In this document: positions 13,701 through 23,102 of the stretch, in pieces | Layout of the letters: the number at the start of each line of letters is the position of its first letter | Position numbering within the stretch: position 1 is the first letter of the stretch | NCBI RefSeq assembly: GCF_000745175.1 | Contig: NZ_JQNI01000004.1 | Span: forward strand, 1-64,000 | Direction: 5' to 3' | Length of the DNA stretch: 64,000 nt | Origin: Deinococcus sp. YIM 77859 | GTDB lineage: Bacteria > Deinococcota > Deinococci > Deinococcales > Deinococcaceae | The notes under the pieces: generated by a model | The model's database searches: none | What the model saw: the letters and a program-made list of their open reading frames with translations, nothing else | Told to the model about the DNA's origin: nothing | Program-made: the position numbers and the translations under genes

Positions 13701-13934
13701 CTGCACGACCTGCTGGTGTGTGCGGCTGTCAAAGCCGATCGCGATGAAGTCGCTGCGCTCGCGAAGCGGGGTGGGTTCGTTGTGGTTCGTGTCGATCGCG
13801 AGGAAGCGCACCCAGGGGGCGCGGTCGAGCGACCCAAGTTCCCACTCCAGGCGCGAGACGAGGTGGTTGCAGGTCTGGGTGCCGGTGCTGCCCAGACCAA
13901 TCACGAGGGTCTTGGTGACGGTCATGCTGGTCAT
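10728..13934 (-). CDS. FtsZ/tubulin-like GTPase, large (Tubulin_2-like)
   Basis: 1068 residues. The N-terminus has a tubulin/FtsZ nucleotide fold: GLGSTGTQT at about 13-21, AIDTN at 46-50, and the tubulin signature GGTGSG at 179-184 within VVGTLAGGTGSGLAPDFG. A long helical middle region (about 330-600) and a C-terminal part with Cys pairs (YYCDHPNCGGF, then WRCF) are outside ordinary FtsZ, which is under 400 residues. The ATG at 13934 overlaps the vWA-like gene stop. Makarova and Koonin (2010, recalled from memory) described FtsZ-like families linked to vWA and OmpA-family proteins and proposed a membrane-remodelling system. This gene and its neighbours fit that idea. Confidence 0.8.
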   Translation of the reverse strand: MTSMTVTKTLVIGLGSTGTQTCNHLVSRLEWELGSLDRAPWVRFLAIDTNHNEPTPLRERSDFIAIGFDSRTHQQVVQHPETFTTIRLSEWADTETLRKIADPEAGVSNIRMGGRLAFLLEHNFKRVKNRLLDHLSTLRALSAAEATHKRGPLRDGSDPTVEFAEGGHVRVVVVGTLAGGTGSGLAPDFGYFLRTLMKDEESTLAFFILPHRGLSHTIDSNADRLKKNAYHALLELNHLAQATHDDVPPVRYPDGSEATFTRYPYDMPYLLAPAEPTRTSFLALPQLIADRVLLLTMNPEMDTAAQAVNAPMPDRDHQAHIFNTFGLSAIEFPAAHVMEACTKKLLSEALQQWQSAKPGVAQDLTARLGVDYERLVTRLLGKTQEEWREDEVREALRELEAQKPDFGKLARMLQELRQQVQEGGALTASLRERRNVIVREAYAEFRARVREALQDRALGPAVLHEELNQLLSYLGQLEQAAEENARGAQADIAESWRRVEDGVTRLRNALAQRSLLRPNRAAIDAARRDLREALREYARVQVEANVYFVLRTHRLRLTEDLGIVEMLRRLLLRSATRLRKLDGRVTHLRTRLFQRYRTLAETVPPVNGLPLFEVNTTVQREFERGIQHAARDVYETPENVQARLHADIIAAWAELPDAIAPDEHVKEETWVSADYDPKAELIIPQAQLDRLTSVARGPFEFLATENVVERLEKLRQGGESIDARVKSAAGRAEPFLAFDPEAAKKGNRSPVKIDQYLLLPRGTSDARKDEFRHLVSGSFAQGSTNVKDSPDPTRVLFLVERYRFPLRALPDVLGRGGLAEAECGDFPTFHTRRDVNWYGLSAAEEYRHAEAEQALVLGVLLDELRFERGLVMPWEARAFGDRPTRRLPMNLTHAARLLAKGERDLDGMSLQGALEVLLDRIRMHWQKPGLSPEDASRAFIQDLMRRLRAFHERYHAVPIEGWKNELWAGEQLMRYASQQPALLAAYISEMGVDGAQLARLWKNKGDRAQWGVAPQDGYYCDHPNCGGFIGKDERDAARNGWRCFINEAHYWGPPLGRSAVRSSASTQN

Positions 13935-15241
13935 GCGCTGTGCTCCTTCGCGTCGAGCGGTGAGATGGCGAGCTTGACTTCCGCGGCGTACGGGCGGGGC
14001 GGCAGGTTCGGGCGGGACTGGCGTCCGGTGACGCGCAGGCGGTACTCGGCGGTGCTGAGCGGCAAGACGTTGCCGTCCGGAAGGTTGCTGATCGTCGCGC
14101 CGTTTTCCGCGCGGACGCTGAGGCCGCGCCCGTCCCGCGTGATGGTGAGGATGCGGTCGCCAGGCAGGTCGGATGTGTCGAGCACAACGTCACGGGCGCT
14201 GTCCTGCGCGGCCGGGTAGCCTCTGCCACAGACGTTCACGACGGTTTCCCCGTGCGGCACGTTGGTCGTGAAGCTTCGCCCGCCGACCGTGACCTGCCAG
14301 GCGCCCTTGCCCGCTGCGCGGCCCATCCTGGGGGATTGGGGGGCGCGCGGCGTTCGCGGTCGCCTGACCCACCAAAGGGCAGCGGCGAGCGCCACCACAG
14401 CGAGCACGCCGATCAGCAGCGGCCACAGCGGGCGCGGGGATGAGGGCGATGGGGGAGGAGTGCCCCGCAGAAGGTGGGCGCGGGTGCCGCCCGCGAGCGG
14501 CACGTTCTGGAAGGTTTTCGGGACGAACACGACGGCGTCGAGGGTGCGCTCCCGGCCGCTGGTGGCTTCTACGAAGGCGAGGGGGACGCTGGCGCCGCTG
14601 GGATTGCGGGCAGGCAGGCGCGTAAAGGTCTTGAGGAGCGCCTGGTAACGCGCGTCGCCCTCCCCGATGGGCTTCTGGGTGCTGCTGGCGACGCTAAAGG
14701 CGGTGTTCGTGAGGAGAACAATGACGGCGTTTGTCGTGTTGGGAAGGTCCTGGGCGATTTCGACAGCGGCGCGCTCGGTGTCGTGCCCGCCGCCGGAGCC
14801 GAGGCGAGTGGAGCGTGGCCAGAGGCGGTTGACGTCGTTCCGGGCGGCGTTCGTGGCGGGCACGCGGTAAGGGTTGAGCGTCGCGCTCGCGTGCGGGTAG
14901 ACTCCCATTTCCCAGGCGTACGCGCGGACCTCGTCACCGGGTGCGAGGTGCTCGGTGACAAGCTGCGTTGCGATAGCCCGGGCGGCTTCGGCTCGCCCGG
15001 GGTCGCTGGCGAAGTGCCCGGTGCTGAAGCCGAACGCGAGCTGCAGCCGGGAGCGCTCGAGGTCCCCGCCCGCCTGCGTGACCGCGGCCTGGACGCTTTG
15101 GAAGAGGGTGTCGGCCGCGTGCTCCGCGCTCGCCGGGTCGATGCGAACGGTCTGGGTCTGCGCATGCCCGGCGCTGAGGTGCACGGCGGTGAGGAGGGCG
15201 CAAGCGCGCAGAAGGGTTCGCGGGTGGTGCGGTGTGTTCAT
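13931..15241 (-). CDS. Exported, membrane-anchored vWA-like protein
   Basis: 436 residues from the ATG at 15241, which has GGAG 8 nt upstream; an in-frame GTG at 15283 is less likely. An N-terminal signal peptide (about 1-27, ending SAGHAQ) is followed by a domain of alternating helices and strands with a Ser/Thr-rich segment (ERAAVEIAQDL, NAVIVLLTNTAFS) that resembles a von Willebrand A fold, though a full metal site is not clear. A transmembrane helix (about 250-270, WPLLIGVLAVVALAAALWW) precedes a C-terminal strand-rich domain. It heads the operon and overlaps the tubulin-like gene by 4 nt. The vWA call is tentative and the topology is clearer. Confidence 0.6.
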   Translation of the reverse strand: MNTPHHPRTLLRACALLTAVHLSAGHAQTQTVRIDPASAEHAADTLFQSVQAAVTQAGGDLERSRLQLAFGFSTGHFASDPGRAEAARAIATQLVTEHLAPGDEVRAYAWEMGVYPHASATLNPYRVPATNAARNDVNRLWPRSTRLGSGGGHDTERAAVEIAQDLPNTTNAVIVLLTNTAFSVASSTQKPIGEGDARYQALLKTFTRLPARNPSGASVPLAFVEATSGRERTLDAVVFVPKTFQNVPLAGGTRAHLLRGTPPPSPSSPRPLWPLLIGVLAVVALAAALWWVRRPRTPRAPQSPRMGRAAGKGAWQVTVGGRSFTTNVPHGETVVNVCGRGYPAAQDSARDVVLDTSDLPGDRILTITRDGRGLSVRAENGATISNLPDGNVLPLSTAEYRLRVTGRQSRPNLPPRPYAAEVKLAISPLDAKEHSA

Positions 15242-15582
15242 GCGCATAACTCCGAGGCGTGGCCGCTTTGTGCATGGAGGCACTGAGCCGAAGGACGTGC
15301 TGTGAAGGGGGATGTTCCACGCAAGGTGCTCTTTACCTTACTGCTTTCTCACATTTGTCATATGTTCTCATTCTTCTTCGCTGTAGAAGACGCCTTCAGG
15401 GCCACCTCAGATGTTACTCATTCTTCCGGCCGCCGCGTGCTTATTTGCCGCGCCCTTCAGGCCACGCTCGGCCGCAGGGCGGGTGCGGGGTGCTGTCGCG
15501 CCCGCCTGCCGTCACGGCACGTCAGTACATGACGCCCCCACCGTGCACGCTGTAGGCACGATCAGCCCCGAGAGGAGGACGT
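15242..15582. other. Intergenic region upstream of the five-gene operon
   Basis: About 340 bp without a recognised gene. It must hold the promoter of the minus-strand operon. It includes an AT-rich stretch around 15330-15380, unlike the GC-rich flanks. No clear -35/-10 pair or palindrome was settled on. Confidence 0.4.
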
Positions 15583-15735
15583 ATGAAGACGTTGTTCCTG
15601 ACCAACCACGCCACCAAGCGGTACATCGAACGCTTCGCCGGCAACCTCAGCCCCAGGGAAGCCAAAGCGCGCCTCGAGCGCCTCGTCCGCTTCCGCCGCG
15701 TGATCCCGGGCGGCGCGCGCCTCTATTCCCTCGGG
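15583..15735 (+). pseudogene. Truncated small protein of unknown function
   Basis: The ATG at 15583 follows GGAGG and opens about 50 sensible residues (start MKTLFLTNHATKRYIERF, then charged helical sequence). The same frame then becomes unrelated sequence, while a subtilase tail appears in another frame. The 3' part has therefore been lost at a junction near 15735. No function is recognised. Confidence 0.5.
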
Positions 15736-16148
15736 CTGCCCGGGGCACGGTGCTGGTGGCCGCGGCAGGGAATGACGGGGGGCGCGCTGCGACTCGCTCA
15801 CCTGCCAACTGTGCGGGCGTCGTGGCCGTGACGGCATTGACCGCTCAGTTACAGGTCGCTTCATATGCCAACACGGGGACGAGTGTGGCAGTGGCCGCGC
15901 CAGGTGGCGACGCAAGGGACGGTATTGACCTGGGGTTCGGCACGAGCGCGTCAGGCACGAGTTACGCCGCGCCGCTGGTGGCGGGTGCGGTCAGCCGGGC
16001 ACTGGCCCTGCATCCGGGCTGGTCGTCGGAGGCCCTGCGCGATCAGGTGCGCCGGTCGGCCCGGCCCCTCGCGCAGGCGGCGTGTCCTGGAGGGGGGTGC
16101 GGAGCGGGTCTGCTCCAGGTGGACCGCCTGCTGCGGCGGGACATGTGA
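15736..16148 (+). pseudogene. C-terminal fragment of a subtilisin-like serine protease
   Basis: From about 15738 the frame reads ARGTVLVAAAGNDGG, a subtilase oxyanion-region sequence with its Asn, and then GTSASGTSYAAPLVAG with the catalytic Ser, ending at a TGA at 16148. The catalytic Asp and His segments are missing, so about two thirds of the gene has been lost. The upstream neighbour is another truncated gene, which points to a deletion that joined the two. It cannot make an active protease. Confidence 0.75.
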
Positions 16149-16247
16149 CTCGGAGGCACGACGGAGGTGAGGTGAGCGGCCGATTCAGCCGAGTCCCGTA
16201 TAGGACTTATGGTCAACTCAAGGTCCAAGTAGGGTATACCCCAGCCC

Positions 16248-17455
<1,208 letters not shown>

Positions 17456-17648
17456 GGAGGTGACCATCTGATAACCAAGGTTGTAGAATGAGGCGTTTTT
17501 TAGATAATTGTATTGGCTAGATTACGGAACTTGCATAAGGAGGACGCCTTCTATGTAATGCTACTGACGTTGGTACACCGACAAGCGTGAACAACAAAGA
17601 AAAACGTGGTTCGGTAGAACCCGCCTCATTAGGTATATAGGGAGTAGT

Positions 17649-18431
17649 ATGATTAAAAACAAGATCGCCCTCCTGAGTTGTATACTGATGAGTAGTCTTT
17701 TGTTGGGTTCATGCGGGCAATCGAATAGCCAATTAACAGATGAGCAAAAAGAGTATGCTTCTCTATATAATGAAAATAGTGTCAAGGTGACCAATACCCT
17801 TAAAGCAATCCCTGGAGACAGAGCTGTGGGAATGGTGTTCACCCGCTTGGTGTCGGCAGATGAAATAAAGGAGGCTATCGACAGTCGGGAACACCATCTC
17901 ATAGGTTTTGGTTATTACTCACATACCTTTGGCGGTTACTATAGCCCAGCAGGCCCAATGCCATTCGAAGCTGGATATGCTGAATTTCGGAATAGGCTGT
18001 CATCCATTGCTGATGATGTCAACAATGGCTCAAAACAGTTCTTCCAAAGCACTCAGAATCGAATCACACGTGCTAGCTTGGAGCAAAGTCCTGATCTTCG
18101 GGCATCCATTGCAAGTCGTCTGGAGAACATTGATCTAAGCAAGCAGTTTATTGCAGATCTCGAAGAAGACGGAAATCTAATCTATGGACTGGTTCTAAGT
18201 GCGGATCGCGGAGTAATCGAACAAGTCGCGGCAAGGCTGCCGGTAGATGTGTATTTGGGTATCAAACCTAAATCTCGCTGGTCACTGGCACGCCCCAACT
18301 TCGTGCAGGCCCTTCGAGAACAATCAGGCCGGGCACTGGAGGCTCAGTCCGCTAGCACAAACACCGATAAACTAATCAATGAATTAGAAAACACTTTTAA
18401 GAAGTGGGACTTAGATTGGAGGATTAGATGA
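17649..18431 (+). CDS. Putative lipoprotein of unknown function, AT-rich gene
   Basis: 260 residues starting with a lipoprotein signal (MIKNKIALLSCILMSSLLLG, then SC with the lipidated Cys at about 22). The rest is soluble and mixed helical, with no motif recognised. Base composition is clearly lower in GC than most of the window, which suggests acquisition from another source. The gene ends in ATGA overlap with another exported-protein gene, so the two were once an operon. It lies just downstream of IS4 copy 1. Confidence 0.65.
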   Translation: MIKNKIALLSCILMSSLLLGSCGQSNSQLTDEQKEYASLYNENSVKVTNTLKAIPGDRAVGMVFTRLVSADEIKEAIDSREHHLIGFGYYSHTFGGYYSPAGPMPFEAGYAEFRNRLSSIADDVNNGSKQFFQSTQNRITRASLEQSPDLRASIASRLENIDLSKQFIADLEEDGNLIYGLVLSADRGVIEQVAARLPVDVYLGIKPKSRWSLARPNFVQALREQSGRALEAQSASTNTDKLINELENTFKKWDLDWRIR

Positions 18432-18628
18432 AACCTATCTTGCGCCGCCTCGTTACTTGGTCAACATCTACCCTAGTTTTTATTGGTGCCAGCTTTGCGT
18501 TTAGCTATAACACGGCAAATGCTGCTACCTGGATTCCGCGCACTGGTTACGCAAAATATATTGGCAGCGACGGTAACTTCCGAGCGGTGATAAGTCAGCA
18601 GTGGTCATCTGCCGATCTTGGAGTTTTA
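18428..18628 (+). pseudogene. Truncated exported protein, partner of the AT-rich lipoprotein
   Basis: It starts at ATG 18428 inside the previous stop codon (ATGA). A signal peptide ends near NTANAA, followed by about 35 mature residues of AT-rich coding sequence. Near 18625-18632 composition and reading frame change abruptly into the tail of a helicase gene on the other strand. The 3' part of this gene is gone. No family is recognised. Confidence 0.6.
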
Positions 18629-19370
18629 AAAAATGCGGACTCGCGACCTCCAGCAGCTCTCCCGTCGCCGGATGGAACCGGAGTTCCTCTTGCCCCAGCG
18701 CGAGACGAATGCTGCGCTTCCCCACCCGCACCTTCCGTGCCAGCCGCACGCGCGGCAAGGGCGACTCGAACACACACACGGGAATGCCACTCCCCCCGAG
18801 CGCAGGGAGCGCGATCCGGGCCTGACTCGCGGCCCGCTCGTACAACCCGAGGATGTCCTCGTGGATGCCCACGAACCGGGCCTCCACCTCCCCCAGCCGC
18901 GAGAGACTGCCCAGCGCCCACGCCCGCACCAGGACGCGGTCCTCTGCCGCCAGGGCGGTGAGCCGTTCCCGGAGCAGGGCCAGGGGAATCGGATGGTCGC
19001 CCCCGTACAACGCGTGCCCTTCCCGGTCATCGGTGAGCTGAACGACCTGCACCTGCCGCGCGGCCGGGCGGGTCAGGCCACTGGACGCCGGAGTGCGGGC
19101 GGGGGTCGGCAGCACGATCTGGGGGCGCGGCACCTCTCGGGCCGGGACGGGAGGCGGCACGTCTTCAGGCGGCAGAATGCCGGGGCTGACTCGCGTGCCG
19201 CTGGCCCACGCCTCCTTGCCGTAGGCAAACCGCAACGTCTCCTGCGCCCGGGTGACAGCCACGAACTGCACCGCGCGTTCCTCCTCCGGGTCGCCCTGGG
19301 GCATGGGCATCATCTCCGGGTCTTCCACGGGAGAGCCAGACGCCGTGGTGCGTGTTATACGGGCAACCGC
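18629..19370 (-). pseudogene. C-terminal fragment of a UvrD/Rep-type helicase-like protein
   Basis: The minus-strand frame contains EEERAVQFVAVTRAQETLRF, matching superfamily-1 helicase motif VI (VAxTRA), followed by about 200 residues of a C-terminal extension. All upstream helicase motifs, including Walker A and B, are absent, and the 3' end runs into the truncated secreted-protein gene. It is a remnant joined to its neighbour by deletion or recombination. The 5' limit near 19370 is approximate. Confidence 0.6.
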
Positions 19371-19398
19371 AGCGTACACCTTCGTCACAAAGAGTTGA

Positions 19399-19428
19399 AG
19401 TGCCGTCCCCATTCGGCAAGACGGCACT
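19399..19428. other. Inverted repeat between gene remnants
   Basis: AGTGCCGTC at 19399-19407 is the exact complement of GACGGCACT at 19420-19428, with a 12-nt loop. It may be a terminator hairpin or the end of a lost mobile element. No T-run follows on either strand. Confidence 0.3.
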
Positions 19429-19506
19429 CATGAACTCCCTGCTGTTGGAGGAACCGAACGTGCCAGCCTCAGCCTGGGGAAAAGGCCACAGGTCTACAGA
19501 GCAGAA

Positions 19507-19533
19507 GGACCCCAGCGTAAGTCGCTGGGGTCC
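19507..19533 (-). terminator. Hairpin terminator after the two lipoprotein genes
   Basis: A perfect 11-bp stem (GGACCCCAGCG, loop TAAGT, CGCTGGGGTCC) lies 16 bp beyond the stop of the minus-strand gene ending at 19550. The minus-strand sequence after the stem is T-rich (TTCTGCTCT). Confidence 0.75.
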
Positions 19534-19549
19534 CTGTCAGGCGGTGACT

Positions 19550-20071
19550 TCAGGGGAGGTGCTTCTCTTGGGGACTGAGGGCATCAGGATACTCGGCTTG
19601 CGTGGCCGAGAGACTGCTATCAGCAGCAACTTTGATGGTGAAGACAACCGCAGTGACACCAGCCGCTTGCTTAAGCATGCCCTTTTGTGCAAAAACACTC
19701 TCCTTACCAGTCTTTTCGCAGGACATATTGAGTGCCCAATCGTATCCGTGGAGAAGGTTTGTGTTATACGCATACGTGCCGTGGCGTTTCAAGAACAGTA
19801 TCGCTGTGATACCCGACATGCTGCCTTCATCTTGGGTCGCGGACGTTTTTGCGTAGCCATGCTCTTGAGTATCTAGGTGATATCCCACGTAGGGGGAGAT
19901 CGTCTTGAGCACGCTGCCCGTGAGTTTAATGGTGCCACAAGAGGCGAGGTCCGTTGGGGACACGGCGAAGTACAACACCGTTGGAGAGGGCGCATTGTCT
20001 ACCAAGTTGAGATTGCAACTCGTCAATCCAGCCACTATTAGCGGAACGGGCCATTTCATTAAATTTCTCAT
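19550..20071 (-). CDS. Putative lipoprotein of unknown function
   Basis: 173 residues with a signal ending in the lipobox GLTSC, so it is likely anchored outside the membrane. The mature part includes paired cysteines (LASCGTIKL, NMSCEKTG) that could form a disulfide. Its ATG overlaps the stop of the upstream lipoprotein gene (ATGA), and a strong hairpin terminator follows. GC content is below the window average. No homologous family is recognised. Confidence 0.6.
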   Translation of the reverse strand: MRNLMKWPVPLIVAGLTSCNLNLVDNAPSPTVLYFAVSPTDLASCGTIKLTGSVLKTISPYVGYHLDTQEHGYAKTSATQDEGSMSGITAILFLKRHGTYAYNTNLLHGYDWALNMSCEKTGKESVFAQKGMLKQAAGVTAVVFTIKVAADSSLSATQAEYPDALSPQEKHLP

Positions 20072-20562
20072 GGGATAACTGAACTCCGCAAGTTCAGGGT
20101 GGTGCCTGCCGGGAACTGCCCCTCTCTGACACGCAATCCCAGCCAGAGCGTGTTGCCGTTCACGCCCTCAACCACGACCGGTCCTTGGGCATTCAGGTAG
20201 CCATCTCCCTTCTTAACAGAGAAGCTGCCAGTCAGCGTGCCTACCGGGGAAGCACAAACCATCTCCCCATCCACTGATGCCTCACAGGGTGGGCTAGCGG
20301 TGGCGTAGACGTCACCGCTAGCGCTAATCGTGCTGGCACCGCTGCCATCGACGCTCAGCTTGGCGCTAAGCGAGGCTGTCTTCAAGTGCCCGGTCTGGCC
20401 GGAAGGGACTCTGATATATGCCACCCTGCTACCGGGAGTCAGGGCCTCAGACACCCTCAGGGTTGCGGGTTCCAGGGGCAGCGGGGTAGCATCCTGACGA
20501 CAGGACGCCAGGGCAAGCGTGAGCGACACGAGCAGCAAGACACGGCTCAGATTCAGTCTCAT
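20068..20562 (-). CDS. Putative lipoprotein of unknown function
   Basis: 164 residues from the ATG at 20562, chosen because AGGAGG lies 8 nt upstream and a lipoprotein signal follows at once (lipobox ALASC). The mature protein is rich in Ser, Gly, Thr and Val, suggesting a beta structure, and has two cysteines (PPCEASVDGEMVC). It is coupled by a 4-nt overlap to the next lipoprotein gene and follows the frameshifted papain-like lipoprotein gene upstream. No function is recognised. Confidence 0.65.
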   Translation of the reverse strand: MRLNLSRVLLLVSLTLALASCRQDATPLPLEPATLRVSEALTPGSRVAYIRVPSGQTGHLKTASLSAKLSVDGSGASTISASGDVYATASPPCEASVDGEMVCASPVGTLTGSFSVKKGDGYLNAQGPVVVEGVNGNTLWLGLRVREGQFPAGTTLNLRSSVIP

Positions 20563-20645
20563 GGGTTTTTCCTCCTGAAGAGTCCGTCCCCCTGCCCCCG
20601 AGCAGGAGAACGTCCCCTTCACAGGCTGCTGACTTTCCCAGCAGC

Positions 20646-22351
20646 TTAGTTCTTGCGGATGGCCACAGCGCCGCTATAGGCGGACCAGCGGTTGGTAACA
20701 TTAATCCAGTCACGCACGTAGGGGTCGCCCTGGCCATTGTAGGTTTTGCCGTCGGTGCCACTGTAGTTACCTTGACCGGACATGAAAAGGAACACGTCAG
20801 TGTAGCCGCCGACGTACTCATAGGCGCGGTAGGCATGCGAGATGCTCATATGGCCACCACCCCCTCCGCTGCTGTACAGGAACATGACGCTGTTGCCGTC
20901 CTCGTTGATGCCCCGGCGTACTGCATCCCGGACCAGGCGGGTGTAGCTGTTGAAGTCGAACGTAGGGCTCGACTCCATCCCGCCGAGCATAGGAATCTGC
21001 GCCTTGATCACACCCTCTGTACGGTACTTGCCCTGTCCCAGTAGTATGTTCAACACTGACTGGATGCCGTCCCCGAAGCCATGTGGGGTGACCAAGGTAC
21101 CGCCCTCAAACTCACCTGCGCCCATCATCTGGCTGATGCGCGGCTCGTAATAACCCGCTGGCACGCTGTCGGCCTGGACTGGTTCGCTGGCTTTGCGCCG
21201 CATCTTCTGCACAGCCTCGTTGATCCCGTCGTATCCGTTCCACCCCAGCGCCGTGCGGAGGTCATCCACCATCTGGCCGCTCTTCCCGCCAGCCAGCGCA
21301 TTTGCGCCGATGGCCCGGATCACAGCGGTGGGGACGCACCCTAGCCGCGCACCCACGGGTTGGCCGTACTCCTCCCAGTTAGCGATCTGACCGTTGAAGG
21401 GATTAAACAGCCGCATTCCCCACTTCCCCTCAGGCGGCAGGGTCTGGTAATAGGGGTAGCTGTTGGCCTGCTGCTCGTTCCCGAGGTCGGCTGTCTGCAA
21501 TGCCTTCCAGGATGCCACCTGCTGCGGATGAGTCTTCATAGCGACATAGCCATTCAGGCCACTCCCGGCAATTCCTGCGCGCGACTTGATGCGGTTGAGG
21601 AAGCCCCAATCGGCAGGGTCCTGGTCAAGCGAGGTCTGGGCGCTGAGCTGTTCCCCTTGCCCACGCGCCGGGGTCGCCAGCAGCGCCTGCCCGGCAACCA
21701 GATTGCCCTGCCCGTCCACGGACCCTGAGGACAGGGCGCCCATCTCCTCGCCCACCTGTGCCCAGGCCTCGTGCAGCGCCTGCTGCGCTGCCGTGTCCTT
21801 CAGGTAACCGGCCTTCAGCTCCGCGTAGACCTCGTGGTCCCGCTTGAGTTGTTCGGCGCTTACCTCCTGGCCGGTCTGCACGTCGTAGGTCCGCCCCGCG
21901 TGAGTGGCGTAGATGACCTGTCCCTGCGGACTGACCAACTCCACATCACCTAGACGCGCACGCAACGCGAGCAGTCGGTCAGCAAAGCCGGGACCGAACT
22001 CGAAGGCCAGCAGGTTGCGGTCGGTGGTGGCACCCGTGGCCGTCACCGGCGTGTCTGCCTGTGCCGCGGCTGCCCAGAAGTCTGCCGAATCCTTCGGCCC
22101 GCGAATGGTCAACCAATAGAAGGGTTGACCGTCAAGATCGTTGACCAGAACGCTACGGATGCCCGTTTCCTCGATGGCCTGCCCACTGAGTCCCCCCGTA
22201 CGTAGGTCATTGGCCAGCACCAGGGCCTGTGCCTGTGCTACAGGCACCACCGTACCCGGGAGTGCCTTAGTGCCCTCTGCGGGGTTGTCTGTCCACAGGC
22301 AGCCAGCACTAGGGAGAGCGAAAGGAGAAGCCCTACCCGGCCTTTCTTCAT
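20646..22351 (-). pseudogene. Exported papain-like (C39/C10-type) peptidase-like lipoprotein, frameshifted
   Basis: The main frame (20646-22250, 534 residues) contains LGCVPTAVIRAIG, like the active-site Cys segment of C39/C10 papain-fold peptidases, and a later GGGGGHMSISHAYRAYEY that could hold the His. A lipoprotein signal beginning at ATG 22351 (MKKGRVGLLLSL, lipobox LAAC) lies just upstream but in another frame and meets a stop near 22240. A single-base indel around 22270-22300 would join them. Either the gene is broken or the base call is wrong. The peptidase assignment is tentative; export is likely if the frame is restored. Confidence 0.6.
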
Positions 22352-22506
22352 CAAAATCTTACTCACTCCTTAGCTCTAGCACATTCAAGATGGGCAGTGG
22401 GGCAAGTTTGCGGCAGTCAAGGTGATACTCAGCCCTGATGGCCCTCCAATCTCACTAGGGAAAAATCTCACTTTGCGCTTCGTAGCAGACTCCTTAAACC
22501 ACCCCC

Positions 22507-22695
<189 letters not shown>

Positions 22696-22739
22696 GATCC
22701 GTGGCTTCCGACCGATCACCTTTTCTTGGCATACACGCT

Positions 22740-22948
22740 CTAGGCCGACTTCCTTGCCCGCTGGGCCTGTTCCTCTGCCAAGAGCGCCCGCGCCTCGCGG
22801 AGGAGGACCTGCCGCATCCACGTGCTCACCTCAAGGTCCTGAAGCCCGCGGCCTGCCGCAGCAAGGCCAGGTGGTCGTCTGTCAGCCGGACCTTCACCAC
22901 CTTGTTCTTGGCTGGCTTCTTTTCATCCTGTGCCGCTGCCTTGGTCAC
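22740..22948 (-). pseudogene. Ribbon-helix-helix-like small protein, frameshifted
   Basis: From a GTG at 22948 the frame reads a Lys-rich start and then KVVKVRLTDDHLALLRQAAG. That frame stops early, but one base away it continues as LQDLEVSTWMRQVLLREARA to a TAG at 22740. One missing base near 22832 explains the break. The restored protein, about 70 residues, resembles plasmid-borne CopG/MobC-type DNA-binding proteins. Two direct GGGCCACAAAC copies at 22980-23001 lie upstream and might be its operator. Confidence 0.5.
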
Positions 22949-23102
22949 CTGGTCAGCGTACCACTCTGTGAACCCAAATGGGCCACAAACGGGCCACAAA
23001 CAGAGCGTGAGCCGTGTATGATGTCCTTGAAGAAATGTGCTGGCGGCAGCATTCATACAGGGACGACGGCCTGTGGGCCGCGGCAAACGAGGAGCGTGAG
23101 GT

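Noticed and set aside
12174..14219. A 681-codon plus-strand open frame
   Set aside because: Antisense of the tubulin-like gene, which has GGTGSG and operon coupling; the antisense product shows no motif.
6724..15241. A standard Zorya defence system
   Set aside because: ZorA- and ZorB-like proteins are present but no ZorC, ZorD or ZorE was found; the neighbours are tubulin-like, vWA-like and pseudokinase proteins.
22980..23001. Direct repeat GGGCCACAAAC twice as plasmid iterons
   Set aside because: Only two copies and no initiator gene or AT-rich region next to them. An operator for the neighbouring small DNA-binding pseudogene is equally likely.
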